From Multifurca ochricompacta (lineage: Eukaryota > Basidiomycota > Agaricomycetes > Russulales > Russulaceae): a stretch of 64,000 nt of DNA. Positions 1-11,123 of this stretch are shown piece by piece. Where the stretch lies: positions 124,001-188,000 of the forward strand of contig WTXG01000038.1 of the NCBI GenBank assembly GCA_022496185.1, given 5' to 3'. The position numbers and the translations under genes are program-made. The notes under the pieces are model-generated. The model had not been told where the DNA came from. It worked only from the letters and a program-made list of their open reading frames with translations, and searched no databases. Position 1 is the stretch's first letter. Each line of letters begins with the position of its first letter.

Positions 1-415
1 GGAGGGGCAAATGCAAGCCAAAGTCATCTTGTGTGCAGAGTCAGGTTTGGCAGGGACAGTGTCAGAGATCCTATGGGTGTCAAGCACAGGGACAGGGGTA
101 CTGGCCAAGGCATAAGCCAAGGCAATAAGGAAGGGTGATGTACATCCAACAGTATAGCAGCAGAACTACCATCAGGTTAGGTGTAAATGGTGGCAAGGGA
201 GGTTGGTCCTGTGAGCAACAGGTCACCAGCATCAGGGTAAGGTCCTGGGCACACAGGCCACAGGCATCAAGAAGGTCCCAAGGCAGCATACCAAGGGCAT
301 CAGGGATCAGGGGCCAAAGAGGGCAGGAGACAGTGGTTTAGTGAAGGGGAAAGGTCAAGGGTGGTGTAAGGGAGCCAGCTCAGTGTGAGGAAGGGAAAAG
401 AGTGGGGTTGTAACA
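1..415 (-). mobile_element. Partial LTR of the LARD1 (1.25 kb LTR) family
   Basis: This is the reverse complement of the first part of the 1.25-kb LTR seen at 50870 and 57007, and is closer to the minus-strand solo LTR at 30441-31706. It ends GGGTTGTAACA at 415, the reverse complement of the LTR start TGTTACAACCC. Directly to its right lies coding sequence of the Gy1 reverse transcriptase (SYLGFGN), so the LTR was inserted into Gy1 pol. The other end is off the window, so its target duplication and solo status cannot be checked. Confidence 0.85.
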
Positions 416-669
416 AATTGCCAAAGCCAAGGTAGCTGCGGACTTGTTTTACAGATGTGGGGGTTGGCCATTCTAGAAGACCATTAACTTTTGTAGGGTC
501 CATGGATACAGTACCATGTTCGAGAATGACACCAAGGTAGTCTATTTTATTTGTGTGAAAAGTGCATTTTGATGGTTTTAGGAATAGATTGTTGTTGAGT
601 AAAATTTGGAGGACGCATGTGACACATTGTTGGTGGAAGGTGGGGTTGTTGGTGGTTGCTATTAGGATG

Positions 670-1180
670 TGTTGACACAGGACATGTCTGGAGATGCTTC
701 AGGCATCTAAGGTTCGCTTCAGCTGTAGATTAGATTAGATTAGATTTCGGAGTATCGGACTTTTTATGTTATCTTTATTACATTTCTTTCTCACCTTACT
801 CAGCTGATTAGTGATGGACTTAGTAATGCGCAGTAAGCATGTGATATCTCTTTGGCCAATGGCCTTTATCCCTCTCTGTTTATTGTCCGGCACTTGTGGA
901 CTTATTCCCAGTGCGCACAGACCATTTCCCCTTGGCCCTATGGCTATATAAGGGTGTCTGTTTTGTCTCTTACACTTCAGAGTTCCTTCTACCTCTGAAG
1001 TGTAAGTCCTATTCTCTTTACTCTCTACTTCCTTTAGACTAATGCTCTATGTAGAACTTGTCTTTTCTAGGTCAGTAGTATAGTAATATAGAGTTCCTTC
1101 TACCTCTGAAGTAACTTGTCTTTTCTAGCCTCACCGCTACTAACCACAGTCAGTATAACCAGCAGCATGATTGTTTGACA
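670..1180 (+). mobile_element. Solo LTR, S500 family, copy 1
   Basis: 511 bp beginning TGTTGACACAG and ending TTGTTTGACA, flanked by the 5-bp duplication GGATG (665-669 and 1181-1185). It interrupts Gy1 RT just after YMDDIL. TATATAAG at 945 is followed by a 14-bp perfect inverted repeat (969-982 with 993-1006) at the expected RNA 5' end. Related copies are at 32922 and 49477. No internal region of this family is present, so its superfamily (copia or gypsy) cannot be assigned. Confidence 0.92.
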
Positions 1181-2247
1181 GGATGTCATCCATGTAAATT
1201 ACCAGCCAGCCTTCATCCAGTTCCTTTCGAAAGAGTGCATTCATCATGGTTTGGAATGTTGCCAGGGAATTAGTTAGTCCAAAATACATGACTAGAGGTT
1301 CAAAAAGTCCTTTGTTTGTTTTGAAAGCAGCCTTCCACTGGTCACCCTCTTTGATACATACATTGTTATAGCCCCATCGAACATCAAACTTGGTAAATAG
1401 CATTGCATGTTGTACCTTGGCAATTAGTTCATCAATGAGAGGGAGAGGGTACATATTTCGGAGGGTATGTTCGTTTAGCTTTCGATAGTCTTGTACTGGT
1501 CGTAATTTGCTGCCATCTTTCTTCTTTACGAAGAAGAAAGGAGATGCATATTGGGATTTGGATTCACAAATGTAGCCTTTTGATAAATGTTCATGTAGGA
1601 ATTCTTCTAATGCAGTTTGTTCAGCTGGATTAAGTGGATAAATCTTACAGTCAAGTGTTGCAGGAGCATCAGGTTTTAGATCAATGGCGTGATCCCATTG
1701 TCGCACATCTGGGAAGCGTAGTGCAGCATCCTTGGAGAAGACCTTGGTGAAGTGTTGATACTGTTCTGGGATCGTGACATCTGAAGGAGGTTGCTGTTGT
1801 ATGGCTAGTTCAGTGGCAGGTGACAGACACATGATAAGTTCTTCACCAGGTAGTAGTCCTAAAGAGGTAGAGTTAATGTGATAGGGTATTGGGGGTGAAG
1901 GAGCTGGATTTTGCCCCTGCGGAAGGATACAGACGTGCTCCTGGATGGATGTGGTTGGCCAGGTGATAGTTGGTGAGGTGTGAGCAAGCCAAGGGTAGCC
2001 TAAGATGATGTCTTTGCTGCCAAGGTCTGTAACAAAGAAGTTGAATGAACAGGTTTTGGAGCCAGTGTGGACTGTACAGGGAAGGAAACAAGAGATGGAA
2101 CCAGCAGCATTCAGAGAACCATCAACATTTGAGATCATTTTTGGAGTAGGGAGCAGGTTAGTATGGAGGTGGTGTTGTGAGATAAACTTTTGATGGATGA
2201 AATTTTCGGTTGCACCGCTGTCAATGAGTGCAGACACAGTCCCAATG

Positions 2248-2820
2248 TGTTACAACTCACTGTCAACTGCCTGGACAGTGGGTTGTATGTGAGGGGAAGG
2301 GATTTGGAAGTGGGCAAAGGATGAGAGTGAGGGGAAAGTGCAGGAAGACGAAGCAAACAGCTCAAGGGCAAGGGATGAGAAGCCTTCCACAAGGTGGGGC
2401 TAATCTCCTAGGTAATCAGGAACCGGATCACAAGTGGACAGTCTGGAGCTGTCCATTCTATTCCCAAAGGGTTTATATACATAATTACAACCGGGACTTT
2501 GGTCTGTGCACCACTTTAGGGGAGGTTAACTTCGCTTTAACTCCCTACCAATCCACCAATGAGAATAGCCCCACTTTTGGGCTTAGAAATCCGCAGTCTG
2601 CAGTCTGCAGTTTGTGGACTGCTGTTTAGGCATTGTGGGGTTCTGTTAGTACTCTTCCCACAGGTCTCCAATTTGGCAGGAGTCTGGCCCTGGTCCAGAC
2701 CAGCCCTTCTCTGGTCTTAATCTAGGGTTATCTTCATCTCTGAGGGTTCTACAAGGTCTCTGGGAGTGTCTGGGGATTTCTGGGGGGTCAGGAGGTCTTC
2801 TAGGGTGTCAGTTCATGACA
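2248..2820 (-). mobile_element. Solo LTR in Gy1 pol
   Basis: 573 bp with ends TGTTACAACTC and GTTCATGACA on the plus strand and a CAATG duplication (2243-2247 and 2821-2825). It lies just upstream of the Gy1 protease active site, and removing it restores the reading frame. Orientation is inferred as minus from the position of a TATATAA box (about 2470) and from the TGTCA start shared with other elements here. It is not clearly the same family as the other solo LTRs in the window. Confidence 0.9.
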
Positions 2821-3640
2821 CAATGGTAGAAAATGATGTTTGTATTCTGAGAGCTTTAGGTACAAACCAATCTACAATGGCCTTAAGGGCAGGACGTCCC
2901 TTCAGGCTGGCAGAAAACCCAACTCTTTATCTAGTAATGCTTGAACCTCCTCTTCTTCTTCTGGAGTCATCTGTTTGAGGAGGGCCGCGATTCATTCAGC
3001 ATTAGATTTTTTTGATGTGGTTTGTAGTGTGGGAGCCAGTGTCATGGAGTTTGTTGTGAATGTTGCAGGAGTGGTCAGGGTATCGACTGTTGCAGTGGCA
3101 ATATGAGGCTTCTTGTGGGGGCAGTCATGTGAAAGATGCCCCTTTTTCATGCAAAAGAAGCAAAGACCTTCGTGCTTGCATCACTCTTTGTCTTCATCTG
3201 TGATGGCATGTCGAATAACGTCAACGTCCATTGCATTCGGGTCTTGTGGGGGTTGCATTTGATTTGGTCGTTGATTTGCAGGGTGGCACCAAAATGGGGT
3301 ATTGGAAGTCATTGTTGGTCTAGGCACAAGAGGGGTGGAGGATCGAGTTCCATGATCATGTTGATCTTGTTCAATTGTTTTGATGGTAAGATAAGCTGTA
3401 TTTTCCTGTTGTGCTGCATGTCCCCATTCCTGTAAGGTTGTTGGTTGATGACAAAGGACACAGTTCTTCGCTAAATCTCCTTGAAGTCCAGATGCAAAAA
3501 GGTGTAGAGTACTGGCATCATTTGGGTGGACATTGGAACGAGTGACTAGAGATGCAAAGTTTGTTAAATATTCATCAATTCATCCACCAGTCATTTGTAG
3601 TTTTCTTAGCTCATTGTAAGCTTGTTCTTTGATGCCAAAG

Positions 3641-5088
3641 TAGTGATTGGCAGGGGTAACCCTGGGGTATCCTTGTTGGTACCCATACCTGTACCTGTAC
3701 CTGTCACTACAGGTATGGGTAACCCACGGGTTACCCGTGGGTCACCCGTGAAAATGTGTGCAAGTTCTTTACTTGCATTGCGCATTTGGATAACCGGCCC
3801 AGGCCTTCCCAGACCAAGAAGATACACAACGCATTCATTTGTGGCTGCTTAAGATCCCTCAATGACTCTTGTTTTATGTTCAGAAGATTAAGATAATTAA
3901 TTATTCCATTTTTATTTCATTATTCTGCTTTCAATTTTATACAAGCACAACTAAAATCCAGTATACAGAGATGATTAGATAGGATGTTATAGAACATTGA
4001 TGAAAAGCCTATCAGATAACCACACAGAATGCAAAAAAAATTGACAAACACATAGAAATTGGCAGGGGTAACCCCTGGATAATTGTTTTGATACCTGGGT
4101 TACCCATAAAATGAAACACATGCAAGTTCTTTACTTGCATCGCGCATTTCAGACATCCGGCCTGGGACATCCCGGTCAAGGAGATATGCACTTGGACACA
4201 ACGCGTTCATTTATGGCTACTCAAGATCCCTCAAAGATTCCTATTTTATGTTCATAAGATTAAGATAATTTATTATTCCATTTTTATTTTATTATTCTGG
4301 TTTCAATTTTATATGAGCACGACTGTTCTTTGCATTTCTGCACATTTCGGGTAAATGGCCTGGGCCATCCCAGTCAAGGAATAAGCACTTGGACACAATG
4401 CATTCATTTATGGCTACTCAAGATTCCTCAAAATTGTTGGTTTATGTTCAGAAGATTAAATGGATCCTTTATTTACATTATTATTTTATTATTCTGGTTT
4501 CATTTCATACAAGCGTGACTGTCCTAGTCCCTGGATGCACATTTCTGTGTGTTTAAGTCAACCTTCCTTAATAAGAAGGAGGTCAGACCACCATGCAATG
4601 CAATGTAGTTGCTGCCCCATGCAGCTTGTAGACACACATGGGCCTTGTTTCAATAACATAATTTGATAATTAGATTATAGAATAGTCTATATTAGTCTAG
4701 AGTGTATTTTAGATAGTGCCAGACCGGCAGAATTGGTTGCATGTTAATAAAACAGATGTATCATGGTTTTCAAGAAAGTGGATCACTGATAAGGATTTTA
4801 TTTTACATCGCACCGTTAATCTGCTTTGATATTTTGTAGGATAATACTAGAACATATTTAACGCCACCCTGTAGCATACATCAGATGAGATCTTGTATTT
4901 TTGTGGCTGCAGATGTGTTTTATCTTGGAAATTCTACTGATCTTGTCAATGCATAATCAGCACTTATACCTGCCAAACCCACCACATGGGTATGGGTTTC
5001 CACGGGTTGGGAGCCATATACCCGTACCTGTACCCAGCAAAACCCGCAGCACTTACCTGGTGGGTATGAAACCCCTTGACAATCACTA
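3641..5088 (-). mobile_element. hAT-1a, non-autonomous hAT element
   Basis: 1448 bp with imperfect terminal inverted repeats (TAGTGATTGGCAGGGGT at this end, TAGTGATTGTCAAGGGGT at the other) that fit the hAT consensus YARNG. An exact 8-bp duplication TGCCAAAG flanks it (3633-3640 and 5089-5096). It is inserted in Gy1 gag. There is no plausible transposase ORF. Subterminal regions are rich in GGGTA/TACCC repeats. Confidence 0.93.
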
Positions 5089-5538
5089 TGCCAAAGTCAA
5101 AATATGATGCTTTAAATCATTCTTCAGTATATTCCCAGGGTGTTGGCTGTGTAATTTTCATTGTTCCAGCTTCAATTGCTTGGAGGTTGTTGATCATGCC
5201 AAGTTGAAAGGTTTGTACTAGTGGTCCTTCCATCTGTTGTATAAAGAAGTGTGATTTCTTCATTGGGTTGCATGCGATTTCAGCTTGATCATTTATACTC
5301 ATATATTGGTGAAAGATGGATAAAAAGTGTTCTGATTGGGTTCTGTCACCTTTGAAATGGAATGCTACTGTTCCTTCTAGGCATTTGTCATTTTGTCCTG
5401 GACTTGGGACTGGAGTAGTCGTTGTTGTCTGTGTGTCACCGCCATCCAACAAGGAATCAATGAGTAATTGTATGTTAACAGGTACTTCGGGGATGCGAGG
5501 GAGGTTGAAAGATGCTCGGGCCAAACGGATGGCTTGAT

Positions 5539-7591
5539 TAGTGATTGTCAAAGGGTTTCATACCCATGCGGGTAAGTGCCACAGGTTTTGCCAGGTACGG
5601 GTACGGGTATATGGCTCCCAACCCACGGAAACCCATACCCGCACAGGGGTTTGGCGGTATAGGCACCAATTATGCATTGACAAGATCAGTAGAATTTCTG
5701 AGATAAAACACATCTGCAGCCACAAAAATACAAGATCTCGTCTGATGTATGCTAAGGGTTGTGTTAAATATGTTCTAGTATTATCATACAAAATATCAAA
5801 GCAGATTAACAGTGCGATGTAAAATAAAATCCTTATCAGTGATCCACTTTCTTGAAAACCATGATACATCTGTTTTATTAATGCATGACCAATTCTGCCA
5901 GTCTGGCACTATCTAAAATACACTCTAGACTACTTTAGACTGTATTGTAATCTAATTATCAAATTAGTTTGCTGAAACAAGGCCCGCATGTATCTACAAG
6001 CTGCATGGGGCAGCGACTACATTGCATCGCATGGTGGTCTGACCTCCTTCCTATTAAGGAAGGTTGACTTAAACGCACCAGGACAGTCGCACTTGTATGA
6101 AATGAAACCAGAATAATAAAATAATAATGTAAATAAAAGATCCTTTTAATCTTCTGAACATAAACCAACAATATTTGAGGGCTCTTGAGTAGCCATAAAT
6201 GAACACATTGTGTCCAAGTGCTTATCTCCTTGACCGGGATGGCCCAGGCCATTTATCTGAAATGCGCAGAAACGCAAAGAACAGTCACGCTCATATAAAA
6301 TTGAAACCAGAATAATAAAATAAAAATGGAATAATAAATTATCTTAATCTTATGGACATAAAATAGGAATCTTTGAGGGATCTTGAGTAGCCATAAATGA
6401 ACATGTTGTGTCCAAGTGCATATCTCCTTGACCAGGATGTCCCAGGCCAGATGTCTGAAATGCGCGATGCAAGTAAAGAACTTGCACATGTTTCATTTTA
6501 TGGGTAACCCAGGTGTCACGAACCGTCCAGCGTACCAAGCAGACTGCAAGACGCGGAGGAGGCCCAAGTCTAGGCGATGTGAGGGAACGGTTTGGGGTGC
6601 CCAGAGATGGGCTGCCAGACAAGACCCCCAACGCTTAGTCATGGTGTCCCACGCAGAAGACAAGAAGCGCTGCAGGTACGGCATGTTCTGATGGAAAGAG
6701 GAAGCACGCAACACAAGGTTTGATGTACTGATGAACCTTAGTTGACGTGGGAAGACGGTGGCACTGGTTCTGATGGAAGGTTCCATAGTCACACGTCCAG
6801 AACCACAGGCGCCTAGATAGGCAGATAAGAACCCTGATGACTAAGCTAGTCCAGCATGTATATATACCCTAGCTAGTCTCGCTCAGATGGTTCCCCATCT
6901 TGAGCTTTGTGTCAATCAGAAGCCTTGTGGACCTTTAACCTCCTTCCTTGCGTCTCACCACCCGGACTCCTCTCTTTGGTGCTTTGTCCTTCTGGGCCTT
7001 GCACACTGATTGGCTTGTGACTGAGCGTAGCGTTGGACTTATTGTCTTCCGCATCGACCCAAGATCGTCCCGACCTTGTCTCTGTGACCTAGCCGCCCGC
7101 ACTCGACTGCGTACGCCCCTCTGAGCGTAACACCAGGTATCAAAACAACTATCCAGGGGTTACCCCTGCAAATTGCTATGTGTTCATCAAATTATTTTGC
7201 ATTCTGTGTGGTTATCTGACAGGCTTTTCATCAATGTTCTATAACATCCTATCTAATCATCTCTGTATACTGGATTTTAGTTGTGCTTGTATAAAATTGA
7301 AAGCAGAATAATAAAATAAAAATGGAATAATGAATTATCTTAATCTTCTGAACATAAAATAAGAGTCATTGAGGAATCTTAAGCAGCCACAAATGAACGC
7401 ATTGTGTATCTTCTTGGTCTGGGAAGGCCCGGGCCAGGTATCCAAAATGCACGATGCAAGTAAAGAACTTGCACGTGTTTTCACGGGTGACCTGCGGGTA
7501 ACCCGTGGGTTACCCATACCCGTAGTGACGGGTACAGGTATGGGTATGGGTACCAACAAGGATACCCCAGGGTTACCCCTGCCAATCACTA
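5539..7591 (+). mobile_element. hAT-1b, non-autonomous hAT element with nested solo LTR
   Basis: Terminal repeats TAGTGATTGTCA and TGCCAATCACTA, with the 8-bp duplication GGCTTGAT at 5531-5538 and 7592-7599. Without the solo LTR at 6514-7132 and its duplication the element is 1429 bp, the same size as other hAT-1 copies. It interrupts the N-terminal third of Gy1 gag. No coding capacity is seen. Confidence 0.93.
6514..7132 (+). mobile_element. Solo LTR within hAT-1b
   Basis: 619 bp, TGTCACGAACCG to GAGCGTAACA, with the duplication CCAGG at 6509-6513 and 7133-7137. A TATATATA box lies near 6857. It has a GC-rich composition unlike the surrounding hAT-1 sequence. No full-length relative is present, although its end GAGCGTAACA matches the end of the LARD1 LTR. 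Confidence 0.92.
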
Positions 7592-7884
7592 GGCTTGATA
7601 CAAATTGACAGAGGCAAAGAAGGCAAGCTCAAACCAGAGCCCATTGTATTGTTCAATGGGGATAAGCTTTTGTCCTGCCGCAGCGAAGTAGCCAGTCCAG
7701 GGGACATTAGCAGTCGAGGAGGAAACATTAATCCAGTGAGTGTTCAGTTGTTCCAGTAGAGGGATGTCATCAGTCAGTCTGGGGTTCAGTGGGAATGGGA
7801 GGGTTGTATGTATGTTTGACATGGGAGCAACAGGAGCAGGGTTCATGGGTGCAGACATAGTTTCTGTTCAAAGATTTTCTGGTT

Positions 7885-7896
7885 TAGTCTTGAGCT
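7885..7896 (-). promoter_or_regulatory. Gy1 self-priming primer binding site
   Basis: Minus-strand AGCTCAAGACTA begins 2 nt past the LTR end and is the exact reverse complement of LTR bases 8042-8031. Those bases lie 34 nt downstream of the LTR TATA box (TATTTAAG, minus strand from 8076). No tRNA 3'-end complement (starting TGG) is present. Confidence 0.85.
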
Positions 7897-7898
7897 TA

Positions 7899-8478
7899 TG
7901 TTACTTTCAAAGCTCAGTTTGCTGGTCCAAAGTCCAATAGTTCGGGAAGCAAGGCAGTTACTCAGCACGCAGCTCAAGTAAAGAGGAGAGAGGGTGATAT
8001 TCCAGGTCACAGAGCTACGTAGATCACAAAAGCTCAAGACTAAGGAATATAGCTTGAGCGTATGGCAACTTAAATAGGAGTGGAAGAGGATGACGTTATT
8101 ATGTTAAGGGTGCTGCTAAGGTTTGAGGCTAGTAAGAGTAAAGGAGGAGAAAAAGTCGTATGTTGCAGTATTGTACGTTTCTGTCTGTATAGCATGGGGA
8201 AAGGTATCATATTAGGTATTGTAACAGCTGTAGTAAGTATCCAGGTAGTCATATGCTCCAGGGGTTATGCCCTGAACTGAGATGAGAATAAGTAGTAGGG
8301 GTTGCGCCCTCTATCATGTGCAGCTAAGTGATCAGATAAGAGAAGTACTAGCTCCAGTCATATGACTTGGAGCTAGAGATTACAGCAAAATCGAAACAGA
8401 ACGCATGCGCGCATGACTCGAAAAATGTCACATGTTGTCACAAAACGTGTCATGACCCGTCACAAACCGTTACAGACA
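7899..8478 (-). mobile_element. Gy1 5' LTR
   Basis: 580 bp; read on the minus strand it starts TGTCTGTAACGG and ends GAAAGTAACA. A TATTTAAG box starts at 8076. It is flanked at 8479 by coding sequence of the hAT transposase relic; the matching 3' LTR is outside the window. Confidence 0.88.
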
Positions 8479-9357
8479 GTCAATGATGGTAGCTGATGAT
8501 GCTGATGTTACCACAGACTTCCTTGACATTCCAATGGATGGCTTAGAAGATATCAATGAGCTTGATGACTACCTTTCACAGGCAATTGAGAAGGTATCTA
8601 ATCCTATTGCTTGGTGGTGGGATCATTGGAAGGTCTATCCTAAGTTGTCAGCCATGGCATTTGATTTTCTTAGCATGCCAGGTATGTATCTTTGCTATTC
8701 TTTTTATTGTGATATATCAAGTAATTATGTTTATCAGCAACCTCCACTGCTGTTAGTGATTGTCAAGGGTTTTCATACCTGCGCGGGTAAGCGCCACGGG
8801 TTTTGCCGGGTACGGGTATGGGTATATGGCTCCCAACTAGTGTTGTGACAGCCCCGGCTCGGCCTGAAGCTGCAGCTTAGGCTCGGCTTTTAGTGGCTCA
8901 GGCTTGTCAAAACTCAAGCCTGGGCCATAGCGATGGCTTCCGGCTGGCTTAGGCCCGGCTTAGGCCTAAGCCGCGGCTTTACAAGTTTTAGTTTGGATCT
9001 TCTGACCACTTTTACTCTGCATTTCTGAAGGACTTGTAGTTTACATTATATCAACCCCTGGCCACTGCTTTGGCCTTCTGCCATATTATGTCTCCTATTT
9101 AACTCATGTAACATAAATTGTCTTAGTTTAGCTTGTATCAATAACAAGTGTTTGTAACAGGTGCTTCTATCCCATGCTTGCTATGTAGATAAGATAAGAT
9201 GTTGAGATCATGGTGAAACTAAGAGTGAAAATCCAGCAAGAATAGACCTTTAAATAAGTTCTAGTACTATTCTACGAAATACCAAAGCCAATCGAGCGTG
9301 CAATGTAAATCTAATTAGTTATCAGTGGCTTACTCTTCTAAGTACCCTGACACATCT

Positions 9358-9863
9358 TGTCACAGCCAGGTGCTAGCTGTGTGCTGGGTCAATTCGCGTC
9401 AAGGATAGCAAGACAAGTATCAAGATCTCAAGGTTATCACCTAGGTGTTCAGGCCCTACAAGTTGCAGCGGGCGTGCGCACGATGCGAAATCGAACAGGG
9501 ACACTCAGTCCTGTCACAAAATAACTGGGATGAAGACTCCTAAGGCACGGCTTAGGGGCTCAAGAGGAATGGGGCTTCTGGTGAGTCTGTAACACCTGTA
9601 TTGGGTACAAGAGAACAGACTTAAGGTCTGTCTCTGAAACTAATGGTCCTTAAATACAGGTTGGAGGCTCAGTAAACTACCAGAGACTGTCTAGCTAATA
9701 TGAGACTTGGAGTTTGTGTGGACTAAGAGGGGTTGTGCCCTCAATACTGTACAAATGGTCATAAGGACTTTGACCATTTAATGGAGCTGTTGAAGCTGCA
9801 GAAGTAAGGGATTCGGCATTGGAGAATACAAACAAGCAGAAAAACATGAAGATAACTGTCACA
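9358..9863 (-). mobile_element. Gy2 3' LTR
   Basis: 506 bp, TGTCACAGCC to ACTGTCACA on the plus strand. It lacks about 68 bp present in the other LTR (near 16367-16434), lost between two short GTC repeats. The adjacent polypurine tract (AAAAGGGGGG, minus strand, 9864-9880) is intact. Confidence 0.93.
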
Positions 9864-9880
9864 TCACCCCCCTTTTACAG
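9864..9880 (-). promoter_or_regulatory. Gy2 polypurine tract
   Basis: Minus-strand TGTAAAAGGGGGGTGA directly adjoins the 3' LTR, the usual position for plus-strand DNA priming. Confidence 0.85.
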
Positions 9881-9901
9881 TGGTACTTGCCCCCAAGTGC
9901 C

Positions 9902-11014
9902 CTAGTCTTCATGAGTAAGATCAATAACAGGAGAAGTGACGAGACGTGGACGATGACGACGAGGCAAATAGGCACTCCCAACACCTCCAGCTTGGAGAAT
10001 GGCTCGTAGTTCTGGATGGGGGGCATAGAGGGTGGCCTCTTCTGGGCGCATTCGTCGATTGCTGGCATAGGTGTAGGTGAGAAATGGAAAAATGCGATGG
10101 TACACATCCCCCCTGGAGAGTGCATGAATGGCAAAGCGAATATCTTGAGTTGCACGGTCAGCTTGACGGCACCAGTGAGCTAGTTCAGCATGAGCTTGGT
10201 CCAAACGTCTAGTAGCATAGCGATAGCGGGAGACCTCAGCCCAAGCACCGGGGTTGTTCATGTCATCCAGAGCTGCATTCACTAGATGAGAAAAGGCTTG
10301 TTCTTCATCAAACAAGCGTTGCTGAAATCGTGTTAGTATGGGATTGGGGCCCCTAGAGGAGCGAGGGCGTGATTGGACATGGAGAGGGAGATAATGGATG
10401 GGTTGCCTTGCCCCCATGGTAAATGCGATGTGGGGATCGGCACGGCGGTACTCGAAGGCTAACCACCGAGCGATGTTGACGTGTCCATCGCTGTCGGCGA
10501 CTCGGTGTGCGACGTAGTGGGGGGTGTGTTCGTGATTCTGCTGGAAAGGAGGGGAAGGGGGGTCGTAGCGGTTCTCCGTCCTGGTTGCGTTGTTTACTTC
10601 CGCCGTGGTCTGGATGACCACCTCCTCGTCAGGTAGTTGTCCTAGTTCTGGGGTGGTTGGCCTATAGATGACGTCATCCGATGTTTCTGGAGGAGGAGCT
10701 GTAACTGTTAGACGTGTCCTGGCCTCAGCAAGCATGGCCAGAACTCTGGTTCGGATTTCATGCTCCAGGTTTGGATCCTGGGTTGTTAGAGTAATCGCGT
10801 CCGTCAGGCGTCGAGTCGGGTCATCTGTCGTCGTGGAAGGGAGGTGGTGTGTCGGGGTAGGCGGTTCAGGAGTAGGGGTCAGTGTTGGGGCGTCGTCCGG
10901 TCGTCTAAGTGCCACTTTGGTCGCTGCGTCGTTAACTGCTGCAATGGTTTGGTTAATCATGGTGGGGTCAATAGTTTGTACAGGGAAACGGCATGGAGTA
11001 GTCATCCTGGGCAT
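9902..11014 (-). CDS. Gy2 ORF3, uncharacterised 370-aa protein
   Basis: Uninterrupted ATG-initiated ORF between integrase and the 3' LTR, starting 110 bp after the pol stop. I recognise no domain. The first ~130 residues are rich in Thr, Pro and charged residues. The middle and C-terminal parts have alternating charged and aromatic segments (for example NIARWLAFEYRRADPHIAF) that look globular. No signal peptide or membrane segment is visible, so it is not an obvious envelope protein. The last residues, VTSPVIDLTHED, contain VIDLT, a classic SUMO-interacting motif. It has no clear similarity to ORF3 of Gy3/Gy4. An open frame in an element whose gag and pol are damaged suggests it was recently functional. 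Expression would need a spliced or internal transcript, or reinitiation. Confidence 0.75.
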   Translation of the reverse strand: MPRMTTPCRFPVQTIDPTMINQTIAAVNDAATKVALRRPDDAPTLTPTPEPPTPTHHLPSTTTDDPTRRLTDAITLTTQDPNLEHEIRTRVLAMLAEARTRLTVTAPPPETSDDVIYRPTTPELGQLPDEEVVIQTTAEVNNATRTENRYDPPSPPFQQNHEHTPHYVAHRVADSDGHVNIARWLAFEYRRADPHIAFTMGARQPIHYLPLHVQSRPRSSRGPNPILTRFQQRLFDEEQAFSHLVNAALDDMNNPGAWAEVSRYRYATRRLDQAHAELAHWCRQADRATQDIRFAIHALSRGDVYHRIFPFLTYTYASNRRMRPEEATLYAPHPELRAILQAGGVGSAYLPRRHRPRLVTSPVIDLTHED

Positions 11015-11123
11015 AGTGCATGGTTGCGTTGATGCGTTGCGGTGGATGGTGTGTTTATTGCGGGCCAGAATTTGTTATCTTGAATTGGGATGAGGAAAGA
11101 AAGATCGGAAAATCACCCCCCTC

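Larger units (their letters stand above)
416..2914 (-). pseudogene. pol: Gy1 pol fragment: protease and reverse transcriptase
   Basis: Pol enters in the -1 frame relative to gag near 2914. It runs to 2821, resumes at 2247 after a solo LTR, continues to 1181, and resumes again at 669-416 after a second solo LTR. Visible motifs are the aspartic protease site (ALIDSGATENFI), the RT fingers ([20 protein letters not shown]) and the RT catalytic YMDDIL, which ends exactly at the S500 insertion. The thumb/connection part (KCTFHTNKIDYLGVILEHG) follows to the left. Across both insertions the protein resumes without a lost residue once one copy of each 5-bp duplication is discounted. The remainder of pol is outside the window. 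Confidence 0.9.
2902..7858 (-). pseudogene. gag: Gy1 gag, split by two hAT-1 elements
   Basis: Starts at an ATG at 7858, 27 nt downstream of the PBS. It reads to 7592, continues 5538-5089 and 3640-2902 beyond the two hAT-1 insertions. The N-terminal and central parts look like a retrotransposon Gag with a capsid-type region. A single CCHC zinc knuckle (CFFCMKKGHLSHDC) lies near the C-terminus. Four in-frame TGA codons (5117-5119, 3580-3582, 3181-3183, 2992-2994) break it, each plausibly a former CGA arginine. The 3' end has GGT-TTT-CTG before the TGA at 2902-2904, and pol is open in the -1 frame there. Confidence 0.88.
416..8478 (-). mobile_element. Gy1, Ty3/gypsy element, 5' part (3' part off window)
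   Basis: Minus-strand LTR retrotransposon read from its 5' LTR (7899-8478) through PBS, gag, protease and the first part of reverse transcriptase. The coding region is broken by two hAT-1 copies, two complete solo LTRs and the LTR at 1-415, each at a precise insertion point, so the original reading frame can be followed across every gap. Gag carries four premature TGA codons. RNase H, integrase and 3' LTR lie beyond the left edge. It sits in the hAT transposase relic that resumes at 8479. It is an old, dead copy. Confidence 0.9.

Noticed and set aside
5558..7589. ORFs of 60-100 codons inside hAT-1 copies
   Set aside because: They lie on both strands, are not conserved between copies and do not resemble a transposase.
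9902..11014. Gy2 ORF3 as an env gene
   Set aside because: No signal peptide, transmembrane segment or cysteine pattern; the position alone is not enough. The same holds for ORF3 of Gy3 and Gy4.
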